Positions 16,954 through 27,436 are shown, numbered from the stretch's first letter. The stretch is 64,000 nucleotides of DNA from Nocardioides alpinus (GCF_900112035.1 NZ_FOKC01000002.1:452258-516257), one strand, 5' to 3'. Notes: generated by a model from the sequence alone, not told the origin. A program made the numbers and translations.

Positions 16954-19506
16954 ATGCCTGGAACCAACCTCACCCGCGACGAGGCGGCCACCCGCGCCGC
17001 CCTCCTCGACGTCACGGCGTACGCCGTCGACCTGGACCTGACGGGCGCCATCCGGCCCGACCAGGCCACGTTCACCTCCGTCACCACGCTGGAGTTCAGC
17101 TGCCACCAGCCCGGGTCGAGCACCTTCGCCGACCTGGTCGCGCCGACGGTCCGCGAGATCACCCTCAACGGACGCAGCCTCGACCCCGCGACGGCGTACG
17201 TCGACAGCCGCATCGCGCTGGACGACCTCGAGGCGTCCAACACGCTCGTCGTCACCGCCGACTGCGCCTACTCCAACACCGGTGAGGGACTGCACCGCTT
17301 CGTCGACCCCGTCGACGACCGGGTCTACCTCTACAGCCAGTTCGAGGTGCCGGACGCGCGCCGCGTCTTCACCACCTTCGAGCAGCCGGACCTCAAGTCG
17401 GTCTTCACCTTCACCGTCACCGCACCGTCCCACTGGGTGGTCGTGTCCAACGCGGCGACCCCGGAGCCGGTCGAGAAGGACGGCGGCGCCTCGGTGTGGA
17501 GCTTCCCCACCACCAAGAAGATGTCGACCTACATCACCGCGATCGTCGCCGGTGAGTACCACGGCGAGTTCGACACCTACGAGGGCAAGTTCGGCACCAT
17601 CCCGCTGGGTCACTACTGCCGGCAGTCCATCAAGGAGCACATGGACACGGCGGCGCTCGTCGAGCTGACCAAGCAGAGCTTCGCGTTCTTCGAGGAGCAG
17701 TTCGACTACCCCTACCCCTTCGGGAAGTACGACCAGCTCTACGTCCCCGAGTACAACGCCGGGGCGATGGAGAACGCCGGCTGCGTGACGCTGCGCGACG
17801 AGTACCTCCCCCGCAGCCGCCAGGCGCGCTCGTTCTTCGAGTTCCGGGCCTCCGTGATCACCCACGAGATGGCGCACATGTGGTTCGGCGACCTCGTGAC
17901 CATGAAGTGGTGGGACGACCTCTGGCTCAACGAGTCGTTCGCGGAGTGGGCGTGCTACTGGTGCGAGGCCAACGCCACCGAGTTCGACGACGCCTGGACC
18001 GGCTTCGCCAACGCCCGCAAGCAGACCGGCTACCGCGCCGACCAGCTGCCCTCGACGCACCCGATCGCGGCCGACAACGTCGACCTGCACGCGGTCGAGG
18101 TCAACTTCGACATGATCACCTACGCCAAGGGCGCCTCGGTGCTCAAGCAGCTCGTCGCGTGGGTCGGGATCGACCCGTTCCTCGAAGGGCTGCGCGCCTA
18201 CTTCAAGGAGTGGGAGTACGGCAACCCGGAGTTCAAGGACCTGCTCGCGACGCTGGAGAAGGCCTCCGGCCGCGAGCTCGAGGGCTGGGCCCAGGAGTGG
18301 CTGCAGACCGCCGGTGTCAACACGCTCGCACCGAGCTTCGAGCTGGCCGAGGACGGCACGTACGCGTCGTTCGACGTGGCGCAGTCGGCGCACCCGGCCT
18401 GGCCGACGCTGCGTCGCCACCGCCTCGGCATCGGCCTGTACGACGAGGTCGACGGCAAGCTGGTCCGCCGCGACTACCTCGAGATCGACGTCGAGGGCGC
18501 CAGCACCGCCGTGCCCGAGCTGGTCGGCGTGAAGCAGCCGGCGCTGCTGCTGCTCAACGACGAGGACCACGCCTACGCCAAGATCCGCCTCGACGAGCGG
18601 TCGCTCGCCACCGCGATCTCCGCGCTCGCCACCTTCGAGGACTCGCTGCCGCGCGCCCTCGTGTGGGGCGCCACGTGGGACATGACCCGCGACGGTGAGA
18701 TGCGTACCCGCGACTGGACCGACCTCGTCCTGGCCAACATCGGCCACGAGTCGGACGCCTGGGCCGTGACCCGGATCCCGTCGTCGACGGCACTGGCGGT
18801 GAACTTCTACTCCGACCCCGCCCACCGCGACGAGCTCAGGGCCACGTGGGAGTCCGGACTGCGCGAGCTGCTGCTGGCCGCCGAGCCGGGGAGCGACCAC
18901 CAGCTGACCTTCGTCCGGTCCTACGCCGGGGCCGCCCACAGTGCCGGGGCGCTCGACGACCTGATCGGCCTGCTGGACGGGTCGTTCACGGTCGAGGGCC
19001 TCGCCGTCGACCAGGACATGCGGTGGACCCTGATCACTGCCCTGGCCCGGGCGGGTCGGTTCGGCGACGCCGAGATCGACGCCGAGCTCGAGGTCGACAA
19101 GACCATCTCCGGCAAGGAGCAGGCAGCCGCGGCTCGGGTCGCTCAGCCGACCGCCGAGGCGAAGGAGGCCGGCTGGAACGCGGTCCTCGACCCGGCGACG
19201 CCCAACGAGACCTCGCGCGAGATCGCGTTCTCGATCTTCCGCTTCGGCCAGGAGGACGTGCTCGAGCCCTATCTCGAGAAGTTCCTCGACGCCGCGGAGA
19301 CGCTGATCGACACGATCGGCTTCCACAAGGCGTCAGCCGTGCTGGAGTACGGCTTCCCCAAGCCCCTCGGCTCCGCCGCCACCCTGGCCCGCCTCGACGA
19401 GTGGCTCGCCGACAACGACGCGCCCAAGGGTGCGCAGCGCTACGTCGGGGAGGCGCGGGCCGAGGTCGCCCGCGCGCTGGCCGCCCAGGAGCACGACGGG
19501 AGCTGA
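16954..19506 (+). CDS. pepN: Aminopeptidase N (M1 family)
   Basis: Zinc aminopeptidase that trims N-terminal residues from cytoplasmic peptides. The 850 residues include the exopeptidase motif GAMEN (about 270-274) and the zinc site HEMAHMWFGDLVT, with the third ligand in the downstream NESFAEW (HExxH at about 304-308, x18, E). The long C-terminal ERAP1-like helical region is complete. ATG at 16954 gives MPGTNLTRDEA; an in-frame ATG three codons earlier is possible. No signal peptide is visible, so the enzyme is intracellular. Confidence 0.95.
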   Translation: MPGTNLTRDEAATRAALLDVTAYAVDLDLTGAIRPDQATFTSVTTLEFSCHQPGSSTFADLVAPTVREITLNGRSLDPATAYVDSRIALDDLEASNTLVVTADCAYSNTGEGLHRFVDPVDDRVYLYSQFEVPDARRVFTTFEQPDLKSVFTFTVTAPSHWVVVSNAATPEPVEKDGGASVWSFPTTKKMSTYITAIVAGEYHGEFDTYEGKFGTIPLGHYCRQSIKEHMDTAALVELTKQSFAFFEEQFDYPYPFGKYDQLYVPEYNAGAMENAGCVTLRDEYLPRSRQARSFFEFRASVITHEMAHMWFGDLVTMKWWDDLWLNESFAEWACYWCEANATEFDDAWTGFANARKQTGYRADQLPSTHPIAADNVDLHAVEVNFDMITYAKGASVLKQLVAWVGIDPFLEGLRAYFKEWEYGNPEFKDLLATLEKASGRELEGWAQEWLQTAGVNTLAPSFELAEDGTYASFDVAQSAHPAWPTLRRHRLGIGLYDEVDGKLVRRDYLEIDVEGASTAVPELVGVKQPALLLLNDEDHAYAKIRLDERSLATAISALATFEDSLPRALVWGATWDMTRDGEMRTRDWTDLVLANIGHESDAWAVTRIPSSTALAVNFYSDPAHRDELRATWESGLRELLLAAEPGSDHQLTFVRSYAGAAHSAGALDDLIGLLDGSFTVEGLAVDQDMRWTLITALARAGRFGDAEIDAELEVDKTISGKEQAAAARVAQPTAEAKEAGWNAVLDPATPNETSREIAFSIFRFGQEDVLEPYLEKFLDAAETLIDTIGFHKASAVLEYGFPKPLGSAATLARLDEWLADNDAPKGAQRYVGEARAEVARALAAQEHDGS

Positions 19507-19756
19507 TTGAGCTCGCTCCGCTCGCTCGCGCTCGCCACCCCGCGTTCTGGTATCTCGTCTGGGACGCAGCGAGCGTGGCGAGCCCGAGGTCACATCAAGG
19601 TGGGGCTCGGCGACCGACGTCGTCTGGACTGACGAGCGACAGCGAGCGCAGCGAGCAAGCCGAGGAGGGAAGACGACGTCTTGCAGGGCGCCGAGCAACG
19701 CGCGAGCGGAGCGAGCGCCATCAAGCACCGCACGCGCGAGCGGAGCGAGCGCAGAT
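19507..19756. repeat. Repeat-packed intergenic element of GAGCGAGC units
   Basis: This 250-base gap between pepN and the DUF5130 gene contains no convincing gene. GCTCGCTCCGCTCGC (19511-19525) is inverted twice on the far side as GCGAGCGGAGCGAGC (19702-19716 and 19736-19750). A second inverted pair, GACGTCGTCT/AGACGACGTC (19616-19625, 19671-19680), is nested inside, and other GCGAGCG-type units fill the rest. The RNA could form a large branched structure. It resembles dispersed extragenic palindromic repeats and may end transcription from both convergent genes. Confidence 0.7.
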
Positions 19757-19758
19757 GG

Positions 19759-20142
19759 CTATGCGTGCAGGGTGTTCTGCGGACGCGCGTGATCGGCGAG
19801 CATCGAGATCCCACGCTGCAAGCCACCCAGCAGGTTGCCGACGGCGAACTCCGACGACATGGCCAGCACGGCCAGCTCGACCTCGGCGTCGGTGAGGTGG
19901 ATGCGGACGTCGCCGCCCGTGACGACCTCGGTTGCGCGACGGGCCGGGTCGACGAAGATCAGGACGCTGCGCGACGGCGCGACGAGCCGGTTGTGCAGCC
20001 GGGTGGCCCAGGCACGGGTGTCGTCGCTCTCGGCCGGGCCTGCGTAGACGGAGAACTCGAAGCGGCAGGACTGCTCGGCGAGGCGGATGGTCCGGTCGAG
20101 CGCGAGGCGGTCGGCCTGGCTCAGCGGGTCACCACTGGGCAC
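19759..20142 (-). CDS. DUF5130/TPM-like protein
   Basis: A 127-residue protein resembling the actinobacterial DUF5130 family: RLALDRTIRLAEQS, then FEFSVYAGPAESDDTRAWA, VLIFVDPARRATEVVTGG and LLGGLQRGISMLADHA. The fold is related to TPM domains, which in other proteins face the outside of the membrane or act in photosystem repair; no function is known here. No signal sequence is visible. The GTG start at 20142 lies inside the last codons of the upstream membrane-protein gene, with AGGCGGAG ahead of it, so the two are coupled. Confidence 0.65.
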   Translation of the reverse strand: MPSGDPLSQADRLALDRTIRLAEQSCRFEFSVYAGPAESDDTRAWATRLHNRLVAPSRSVLIFVDPARRATEVVTGGDVRIHLTDAEVELAVLAMSSEFAVGNLLGGLQRGISMLADHARPQNTLHA

Positions 20143-20551
20143 TGGCTCCGCCTGCCCGCGAGTCGTCGCCGTCGGGGCCGGGAAGCTCGGCGACGCCCTG
20201 ACGGGGTCCGCCGATCCACTGGCCCTCGGGCAGCTGCTGGTGACCAGTGTGGTCGGGGAGCAGCTTCTCGCCGCGCACCATCGCCGGGAGGTAGACCGCC
20301 AGCACGATGAGCACGAACAGCAGGAGCGGGGCGCCGAGGTAGAGCCCAAGGGCGTGAAGGAAGTCGAGACCGGCCTGCTCGGTCTCCCCTCCCCAACCCT
20401 CCGGCACGTCGGCGCGGGCCGGTGCGGCCAGGAGCGCCAGCGCCGGTGCGCTGGCCAGCAGGGCGACGCGGCGGGCCCATCGAGCGTGGGCGCGCCGGGA
20501 GGAGTCGGAGAGGCTGACGGGCGTGGTCACGAGCAACAGGGTATCGCCCAT
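20129..20551 (-). CDS. Small secreted or membrane protein of unknown function
   Basis: About 140 residues, not recognised. The N-terminus resembles a signal peptide (ALLASAPALALLAAPARA then DVPEGWG). A single membrane segment LYLGAPLLLFVLIVLAVYLPAMV lies at about residues 72-94, followed by a polar Gly/Asp-rich tail. The start is uncertain: ATG at 20551 is used, while ATG at 20563 overlaps the divergent mscS start and GTG at 20530 is also possible. It is coupled by overlap to the DUF5130 gene, so the two proteins may work together at the membrane. Confidence 0.6.
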   Translation of the reverse strand: MGDTLLLVTTPVSLSDSSRRAHARWARRVALLASAPALALLAAPARADVPEGWGGETEQAGLDFLHALGLYLGAPLLLFVLIVLAVYLPAMVRGEKLLPDHTGHQQLPEGQWIGGPRQGVAELPGPDGDDSRAGGASAQW

Positions 20552-20561
20552 ACTGGCGGGC

Positions 20562-21677
20562 ATGCCTCACCCCCTCACCACCCCGATCTCCACTGTGACC
20601 GAGGTCTCCGGGAGCGGGACCGACGCCCTCATGACCTGCTCGAGCGACGAGAACATCTGCACCTGGGTGCTGGAGCAGACCGGTAGCCAGCCCCTCGCCA
20701 CGGTCTCCGACTGGATCCTCGGCAAACCGAGCGCGCTGGTGGGACTCATTCTCATCGGACTGATCGTCCGGTGGCTCCTCCACCGGGTGATCGACCGCGT
20801 CATCAAGCGCGCCGAGGTCGGCATGCTGCCCAACCGGCTCAGCCGGGCGATCAGCGGCGGCCGCGTGGGCGCCGCCCTCAACCTGACCGAGGATCCCGGC
20901 TACACCCGTCGCGTGCAGCGCGCCGCCACCATGGGCTCGCTGCTCAAGAGCATCGTCAGCGGCGTCGTCTTCACCGTGATCGCCCTGATGGCCATCTCCG
21001 AGCTCGGCTACGACATCGCCCCCCTCATCGCGAGCGCGGGCATCATCGGCGTGGCGCTGGGCTTCGGCTCCCAAGCCCTGGTGAAGGACTTCCTGTCCGG
21101 CATCTTCATGATCTTCGAGGACCAGTACGGCGTGGGCGACGAGGTCGACCTCGGCGAGGCCGCCGGCACCGTCGAGGCGGTGAGCCTGCGCGTGACCCGG
21201 CTGCGCGACGTCAACGGCACCGTCTGGTACGTCCGCAACGGCGAGATCCTGCGCGTCGGCAACATGAGCCAGAACTGGGCGCGCACCGTGCTCGACGTCA
21301 AGGTCGCCTACGGCGAGGACCTGGCGCGCGTGCAGCGGGTGCTGAGCGAGCTCGCCCACGACATCTGGGAGGACGAGGACTTCAAGGGCCGCGTGATCGA
21401 GGAGCCATCGGTGTGGGGCGTGCAGGAGCTCGGCCCGGACGCGGTCGTCGTACGCGTGGCGCTGAAGACGGCGCCTCTGGAGCAGTGGGCCGTGGCGCGC
21501 GAGATGCGTGCGCGGATCAAGGCCCGCTTCGACCACGAGGGCTTCGAGGTGCCGTTCACCCAGCAGGTGGTGTGGCACAGGGAGGCCGAACGCCCACAGC
21601 AGCAGGCCTCCGACGAGGACGCCCAGCCTCCGGCCGACGGCCCCGCCCAGACCGAGGCCGGGAGCGTGACCACGTGA
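20562..21677 (+). CDS. Small-conductance mechanosensitive channel (MscS family)
   Basis: A 371-residue channel that opens on membrane tension to release solutes during hypo-osmotic shock. After a short N-terminus there are about three membrane segments (GLILIGLIVRWLLHRVI, IVSGVVFTVIALMAI, and the pore helix with ASAGIIGVALGFGSQALVKDFLSGIFMIFEDQ written here only in part: IIGVALGFGSQALVKDFLSG). The cytoplasmic beta/alpha domain follows (DEVDLGEAAGTVEAVSLRVT). A Gln/Pro-rich tail closes the protein. ATG at 20562 faces the divergent small membrane gene almost back to back, and the end overlaps the haemoglobin gene as GTGA. Confidence 0.9.
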   Translation: MPHPLTTPISTVTEVSGSGTDALMTCSSDENICTWVLEQTGSQPLATVSDWILGKPSALVGLILIGLIVRWLLHRVIDRVIKRAEVGMLPNRLSRAISGGRVGAALNLTEDPGYTRRVQRAATMGSLLKSIVSGVVFTVIALMAISELGYDIAPLIASAGIIGVALGFGSQALVKDFLSGIFMIFEDQYGVGDEVDLGEAAGTVEAVSLRVTRLRDVNGTVWYVRNGEILRVGNMSQNWARTVLDVKVAYGEDLARVQRVLSELAHDIWEDEDFKGRVIEEPSVWGVQELGPDAVVVRVALKTAPLEQWAVAREMRARIKARFDHEGFEVPFTQQVVWHREAERPQQQASDEDAQPPADGPAQTEAGSVTT

Positions 21678-22051
21678 GCACCACGTTCTACGACGAGATC
21701 GGCGGCGAGGCGGCGATCCGCACCATCGTCCACCGCTTCTACGAGGGGGTGGCCGGCGACGAGCTGCTGCGCCCGATGTACCCCGAGGAGGACCTCGGCC
21801 CGGCCGAGGAGCGGTTCACGCTGTTCCTCGTGCAGTACTGGGGCGGACCGACGACCTACGGCGACACGCGGGGCCACCCGCGCCTGCGGATGCGCCACGC
21901 GCCCTTCCAGGTGACGCCGGCCGCAGCCGAGCGGTGGCTGGTGCACTTCCGGGCGGGCCTCGACCATGCCGCCCTCACGCCGGAGCAGGACCAGCGGTTC
22001 TGGGACTACGTGACCCATGCCGCCCAGTTCATGGTCAACACGCTGGAGTGA
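21674..22051 (+). CDS. glbO: Truncated haemoglobin, group II (trHbO-type)
   Basis: A 125-residue 2-on-2 globin that binds oxygen or NO at haem. Expected residues are present: Tyr23 in HRFYEGV (position B10), the proximal His75 in RMRHAPF and Trp88 in ERWLVHF (position G8), the group II hallmark. Length matches mycobacterial GlbO. The GTG start overlaps the mscS stop in a GTGA, so both are made from one transcript, an unusual pairing of an osmotic channel with a respiratory globin. Confidence 0.92.
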   Translation: MSTTFYDEIGGEAAIRTIVHRFYEGVAGDELLRPMYPEEDLGPAEERFTLFLVQYWGGPTTYGDTRGHPRLRMRHAPFQVTPAAAERWLVHFRAGLDHAALTPEQDQRFWDYVTHAAQFMVNTLE

Positions 22052-22066
22052 ACGGGGCGGGGTGCA

Positions 22067-22912
22067 TCAGCCCGCGACGAAGGCGCGGAACTCGTCGGGC
22101 ACCGGGGCCGGCCGACCGGTCTCGCTGTCGAGGCAGACCCCGACCACCCGGGCCCGGGCCAGCACCTGGTCGCCGTCGCGGACGACGGACTCGAAGACGA
22201 CCGACGTGCTCCCGATCCGGGAGACCCAGGTCCTGCAGTCGTAGGGCTCGGGACGGAACAGGATCGGCCGCTTGTAGTCGACGTCGGTCTGCGCCACCAC
22301 GAGGTGGTAGCCCTCGCCGAGCTCGCGGCCCTGGGTGACCATCAGCTGGATCCGGGCCTCCTGGAAGTACTCGAAGTACTTCACGTTGTTGACGTGGCCG
22401 TAGACGTCGACGTCGCTGAAGCGCACGTGCACGTCGTACGCCCCGCCGGGCACGTCGACCACCTCGACCGGCTTCGGTGCGCGGACCGGCTCGTCGGGCT
22501 CGAGCAGCCGCGAGAGCGACTCGCGCTCCTCGTCGTGGAGGCGGCGTGGGCGCTCGGTGGCGAAGACGTACGGCGTCAGCAACGTGCGGGCTCGCAGGTA
22601 GACCGTGCGCTCCCCCGCCTCGTCCTCGGCGAAGATCTCGTAGGCCATGGTGAAGCTGGCCGCCCGGACCTCCGTGACCCAGCACTCGATGGCGACCGGC
22701 TCGAAGCCGAACGTCAGCGAGGACACGTAGGTGACCTCGTGACGGACCACGACCACGCCCTCCGCGAGGTCGTCGGCGCGACTGTCGGGGGCGTGGGTGC
22801 GGAACATGTCGACCCGCGCCTCCTGGAGGTAGTCGACGTAGGTGACGTTGTTGACATGCCCCAGGAGGTCGAGGTCGGCCCACCGGAGCGGGCAGCGATA
22901 GAGGTGGCGCAC
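22067..22912 (-). CDS. Acyl-CoA thioesterase with two tandem hotdog domains
   Basis: A 281-residue 4-hydroxybenzoyl-CoA-thioesterase-type hydrolase made of two fused hotdog domains. Each carries the catalytic motif: RWADLDLLGHVNNVTYVDYL at about residue 10 and RFSDVDVYGHVNNVKYFEYF at about 163. The first probably gives one half of the pseudo-dimer and the second the other, replacing the usual homodimer. It likely hydrolyses an acyl-CoA; chain length is not predictable. Its stop is 15 bases from that of the convergent globin gene. Confidence 0.88.
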   Translation of the reverse strand: MRHLYRCPLRWADLDLLGHVNNVTYVDYLQEARVDMFRTHAPDSRADDLAEGVVVVRHEVTYVSSLTFGFEPVAIECWVTEVRAASFTMAYEIFAEDEAGERTVYLRARTLLTPYVFATERPRRLHDEERESLSRLLEPDEPVRAPKPVEVVDVPGGAYDVHVRFSDVDVYGHVNNVKYFEYFQEARIQLMVTQGRELGEGYHLVVAQTDVDYKRPILFRPEPYDCRTWVSRIGSTSVVFESVVRDGDQVLARARVVGVCLDSETGRPAPVPDEFRAFVAG

Positions 22913-22981
22913 GTCCTGATGCTCGCAGACTTCCCGGCCACCGCGCTCGTCACCCGGCGTTGCCTGGACCGGCGAGCGCCA

Positions 22982-23164
22982 TCAACCAGCGAAGTGCAGG
23001 CGACCGTAGTAGGCCGGGATGGACTCGTGGCGGGCCTGGCGGTCGCGGCGGGTCACGCGGAGGGTGGAAGGGAGGGCGACCGCGGCCAGGGCGACGGCGG
23101 CCAGCGCGGCGATGACGACGACGACGAGGAGGGCGATGGCGGCGGTGGGGTCGAAGATCTGCAT
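22982..23164 (-). CDS. Small single-pass membrane protein
   Basis: Sixty residues, not recognised. Residues 8-31 (AIALLVVVVIAALAAVALAA and onward) form one membrane helix, and the remainder is basic (VTRRDRQARHESIPAYYGRLHFAG). AAAGGA lies ten bases before the ATG. The promoter region holds two adjacent palindromes, and the divergent gene encodes a TetR repressor, so this tiny protein is the most probable regulated target, possibly a stress or envelope peptide. Confidence 0.7.
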   Translation of the reverse strand: MQIFDPTAAIALLVVVVIAALAAVALAAVALPSTLRVTRRDRQARHESIPAYYGRLHFAG

Positions 23165-23175
23165 GGTCGATTCCT

Positions 23176-23209
23176 TTCTACAGACGTAGAACTTCTACGT
23201 ATGTAGAAG
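23176..23209. promoter_or_regulatory. Paired TetR operator palindromes
   Basis: TTCTAC-AGAC-GTAGAA (23176-23191) and CTTCTAC-GTAT-GTAGAAG (23192-23209 region) are two copies of TTCTAC-N4-GTAGAA with centres 17 bases apart, between the small membrane gene and the TetR gene. The A/T-rich sequence stands out in this G+C-rich DNA. Adjacent double palindromes are typical for two TetR dimers bound side by side. Confidence 0.8.
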
Positions 23210-23296
23210 ACTACTCCGGGAGACCCACGGCGCAAGTCGAGCCGGTAGTGTCCTGCGTCACCGTCAGTGAGCACCGTGCCGAGAAGGGTGGCGAAC

Positions 23297-23887
23297 GTGG
23301 GCCCAGCGGGTCAGGAGCTGTCGCCGCGACGGCGCGAGATCCTGGCTGCCGCCACGACCGTGCTGGCCCGGCAGGGCAACCGTGGGCTGACGCACCGGGC
23401 CGTGGACCGCGAGGCCGGTCTGCCCGAGGGCAGCTCCTCGGCCTACTACCGCTCCCGCGACGCGCTCCTCGGCGCGCTCGGTGACTTCGTGGCCGAACGG
23501 CTGGGGACGGACGTCGCCGCGCTGGGCACGCGGCTCGCCTCGTGCCCGGGCGACCACGAGCGCGCCGTCGCTGAGGTGTCGCGACTGTTCTCGCGCTGGC
23601 TCGAGCAGCCCGACCTGCTGGCCGCCCGCCTCGAGCTCACCGTCATCGCCACCCGCGATCCCGGCCTCGCCGAGCGCTTCACCCTCTGGCGCGACGACCT
23701 GGTGGAGATGGTCCGTGGCGTGATGAGCGATGCCGGAGAGGACGGTGGCGCGTCCGCCGAGACGCTGATCGCGGCCCTCGACGGCGTGCTCCTCGCGTCG
23801 CTGATGCTGCCCACGCGGCGTCGGCACACGTTCGTCAGCGAGAGCGTCGAGCAGCTGCTGACGGGCCTGGGAGCCGACCGGTCGTGA
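23297..23887 (+). CDS. TetR-family transcriptional repressor
   Basis: A 196-residue one-component regulator. The N-terminal helix-turn-helix covers about residues 10-55 (SPRRREILAAATTVLARQGN, then HRAVDREAGLPEGSSSAYYR with the SSAYYRSRDALL helix typical of TetR). The rest is an all-helical ligand and dimerisation domain. GTG at 23297 has AGAAGGGTGG upstream; GTG at 23267 is in frame but without a ribosome site. It is divergent from the small membrane protein with twin palindromes between, and is followed 53 bases later by a thiolase, which may hint at an acyl-CoA or lipophilic ligand. Confidence 0.88.
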   Translation: MGPAGQELSPRRREILAAATTVLARQGNRGLTHRAVDREAGLPEGSSSAYYRSRDALLGALGDFVAERLGTDVAALGTRLASCPGDHERAVAEVSRLFSRWLEQPDLLAARLELTVIATRDPGLAERFTLWRDDLVEMVRGVMSDAGEDGGASAETLIAALDGVLLASLMLPTRRRHTFVSESVEQLLTGLGADRS

Positions 23888-23940
23888 CCGCGGACTAGGG
23901 TGCGGAGCAGACCGTGACCGACGAGTAACCGGAGTTCTCC

Positions 23941-25155
23941 ATGCCCGAGGCAGTGATCGTTTCCGCAGCGCGCACCCCCATCGGCCGCGCCAGCAAGGGC
24001 TCGCTGAAGGACTTCCGTCCCGACGACCTCACGGCCCTCGCCGTGCAGGCCGCCCTCGACAAGGTCCCGGACCTCGACCCCGCCGCGATCGAGGACCTTC
24101 TCCTCGGATGTGGCCTTCCGGGCGGCGAGTCGGGCAACAACATGGCCCGCGTGGTCACCACGCTGCTCGGCCTCGAGGTACCCGGCGCCACCGTCACCCG
24201 CTACTGCTCCTCGTCGGTGCAGACCTCCCGGATGGCCTTCCACGCCATCAAGGCCGGCGAGGGCGACATCTTCGTCTCCGCCGGCGTCGAGACCGTGTCG
24301 CGGTTCGCCAAGGGCACCTCCGACCACCTCCCCGGCACCCGCAACCCCCTCTTCGAGGACGCGCAGGCGCGCACCGACGAGTACGCCAAGGGCGGCACGG
24401 ACTGGCACGACCCGCGCGAGGACGGCAACCTCCCCGACATCTACATCGCGATGGGCCAGACGGCCGAGAACGTCGCCCGGATGCGCGGGCTCGACCGCAA
24501 GGAGCTCGACGAGTTCGCCGTACGCTCGCAGAACCTCGCCGAGAAGGCGATCGCTGACGGCTTCTGGGCCCGCGAGATCACCCCGGTCACCACTCCCGAC
24601 GGCACCGTCGTCAGCAAGGACGACGGCCCGCGCGCAGGAGTGACGTACGACGCCATCGCCGGCCTCGACCCGGTCTTCCGCCCCGACGGGGTCGTCACCG
24701 CCGGCAACTGCTGCGCGCTCAACGACGGCGCCGCAGCCGTCGTGATCATGTCGGACACCAGGGCCGCCGAGCTGGGCCTCACCCCGCTCGCCCGGATCGT
24801 GTCCACCGGTGTCTCGGGCCTCTCCCCCGAGATCATGGGCCTCGGCCCCGTCGAGGCGACGAAGAACGCCCTCAAGTACGCCGGCATGTCCATCGGCGAC
24901 ATCGACCTCGTCGAGATCAACGAGGCCTTCGCCGCCCAGGTCGTGCCGTCCTACCAGGACCTCGGCATCGACCTCGACCGCCTCAACGTCAACGGCGGCG
25001 CGATCGCCGTGGGCCACCCCTTCGGAATGACCGGGGCGCGCCTGCAGAACACGATGCTCAACAGCCTCGACTGGCACGACAAGTCCACCGGCCTGATCAC
25101 GATGTGCGTCGGGGGCGGCCAGGGCATGGCGATGATCCTCGAGCGCACCGCCTGA
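23941..25155 (+). CDS. Acetyl-CoA C-acyltransferase (thiolase)
   Basis: A 404-residue thiolase that cleaves 3-ketoacyl-CoA in beta-oxidation or condenses acyl-CoAs. The nucleophilic Cys89 lies in TRYCSSSVQTSRMA, the conserved NEAFAAQ follows at about 323, the His in GGAIAVGHPFGMTGAR at about 359 and the second catalytic Cys in CVGGGQGMAMI at the end. The CSSSVQ variant is the fatty-acid-oxidation type common in actinobacteria. It stands between TetR and MarR genes on the same strand; CCGGAG precedes the ATG. Confidence 0.93.
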   Translation: MPEAVIVSAARTPIGRASKGSLKDFRPDDLTALAVQAALDKVPDLDPAAIEDLLLGCGLPGGESGNNMARVVTTLLGLEVPGATVTRYCSSSVQTSRMAFHAIKAGEGDIFVSAGVETVSRFAKGTSDHLPGTRNPLFEDAQARTDEYAKGGTDWHDPREDGNLPDIYIAMGQTAENVARMRGLDRKELDEFAVRSQNLAEKAIADGFWAREITPVTTPDGTVVSKDDGPRAGVTYDAIAGLDPVFRPDGVVTAGNCCALNDGAAAVVIMSDTRAAELGLTPLARIVSTGVSGLSPEIMGLGPVEATKNALKYAGMSIGDIDLVEINEAFAAQVVPSYQDLGIDLDRLNVNGGAIAVGHPFGMTGARLQNTMLNSLDWHDKSTGLITMCVGGGQGMAMILERTA

Positions 25156-25190
25156 GCCGGATCGCGGCCCGGGCCGACTAGGCTCGGGCC

Positions 25191-25682
25191 ATGACCGTGA
25201 CGGGCGACCCGCGCTGGCTCGACGACTCCCAGCAGCACTCGTGGCGTGCCCTGATGATGGGCATCACCCTGCTGCTGGAGCGCCTCGACGACGACCTGCG
25301 ACGCGAGCACCACATGTCGCTCAACGAGTACGAGGTGCTGGTGCGGCTCTCCGAGCGCCCGGGCCGCGCCATGCGGATGGCCCAGCTGGCCGATGCGATG
25401 GCGCACTCGCGCAGCCGCGTGACACACACGGTCGCGCGGATGGAGGCGGCGGGCTACGTCACCCGGGGCACCACCCCGGAGGACGGTCGCGGCGTCATCG
25501 CGACCATGACCGAGCAGGGCCACGAGCTGCTGGTGAGGGCCGCGCCGTGCCACGTCGAGAGCGTGCGGCGCAACGTCGTCGACCTCGTCGCCGAGGACGA
25601 CTTCGCCGCCGTGGGACGGGTCTTCGACCGCATCGCCGACCACCTCGTCACCCGGCACCCCGAGAGCGAGATCAGGCAGTAG
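25191..25682 (+). CDS. MarR-family transcriptional regulator
   Basis: A 163-residue winged-helix protein. The recognition region is MAQLADAMAHSRSRVTHTVA (about residues 63-82), followed by the wing RMEAAGYVTRG and PEDGRGVIATMTEQG. It starts 35 bases after the thiolase and ends six bases before the convergent ettA stop. No palindrome is obvious at its own start, so its targets are unclear; the thiolase transcript is one possibility. Confidence 0.85.
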   Translation: MTVTGDPRWLDDSQQHSWRALMMGITLLLERLDDDLRREHHMSLNEYEVLVRLSERPGRAMRMAQLADAMAHSRSRVTHTVARMEAAGYVTRGTTPEDGRGVIATMTEQGHELLVRAAPCHVESVRRNVVDLVAEDDFAAVGRVFDRIADHLVTRHPESEIRQ

Positions 25683-25688
25683 TCCGGA

Positions 25689-27371
<1,683 letters not shown>

Positions 27372-27436
27372 GCGGGCGAGCCTACGGGGAAGCGCGCCCG
27401 GGCCGACAATCGCAGCGCGCCACCCGGCAGCCGGGG

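Noticed and set aside
14679..17285. Very long plus-strand open frame opposite metG
   Set aside because: It is antisense to a clear synthetase gene, has no family motif and is rich in Gly/Val/Arg as expected for the complement of high-GC coding DNA.
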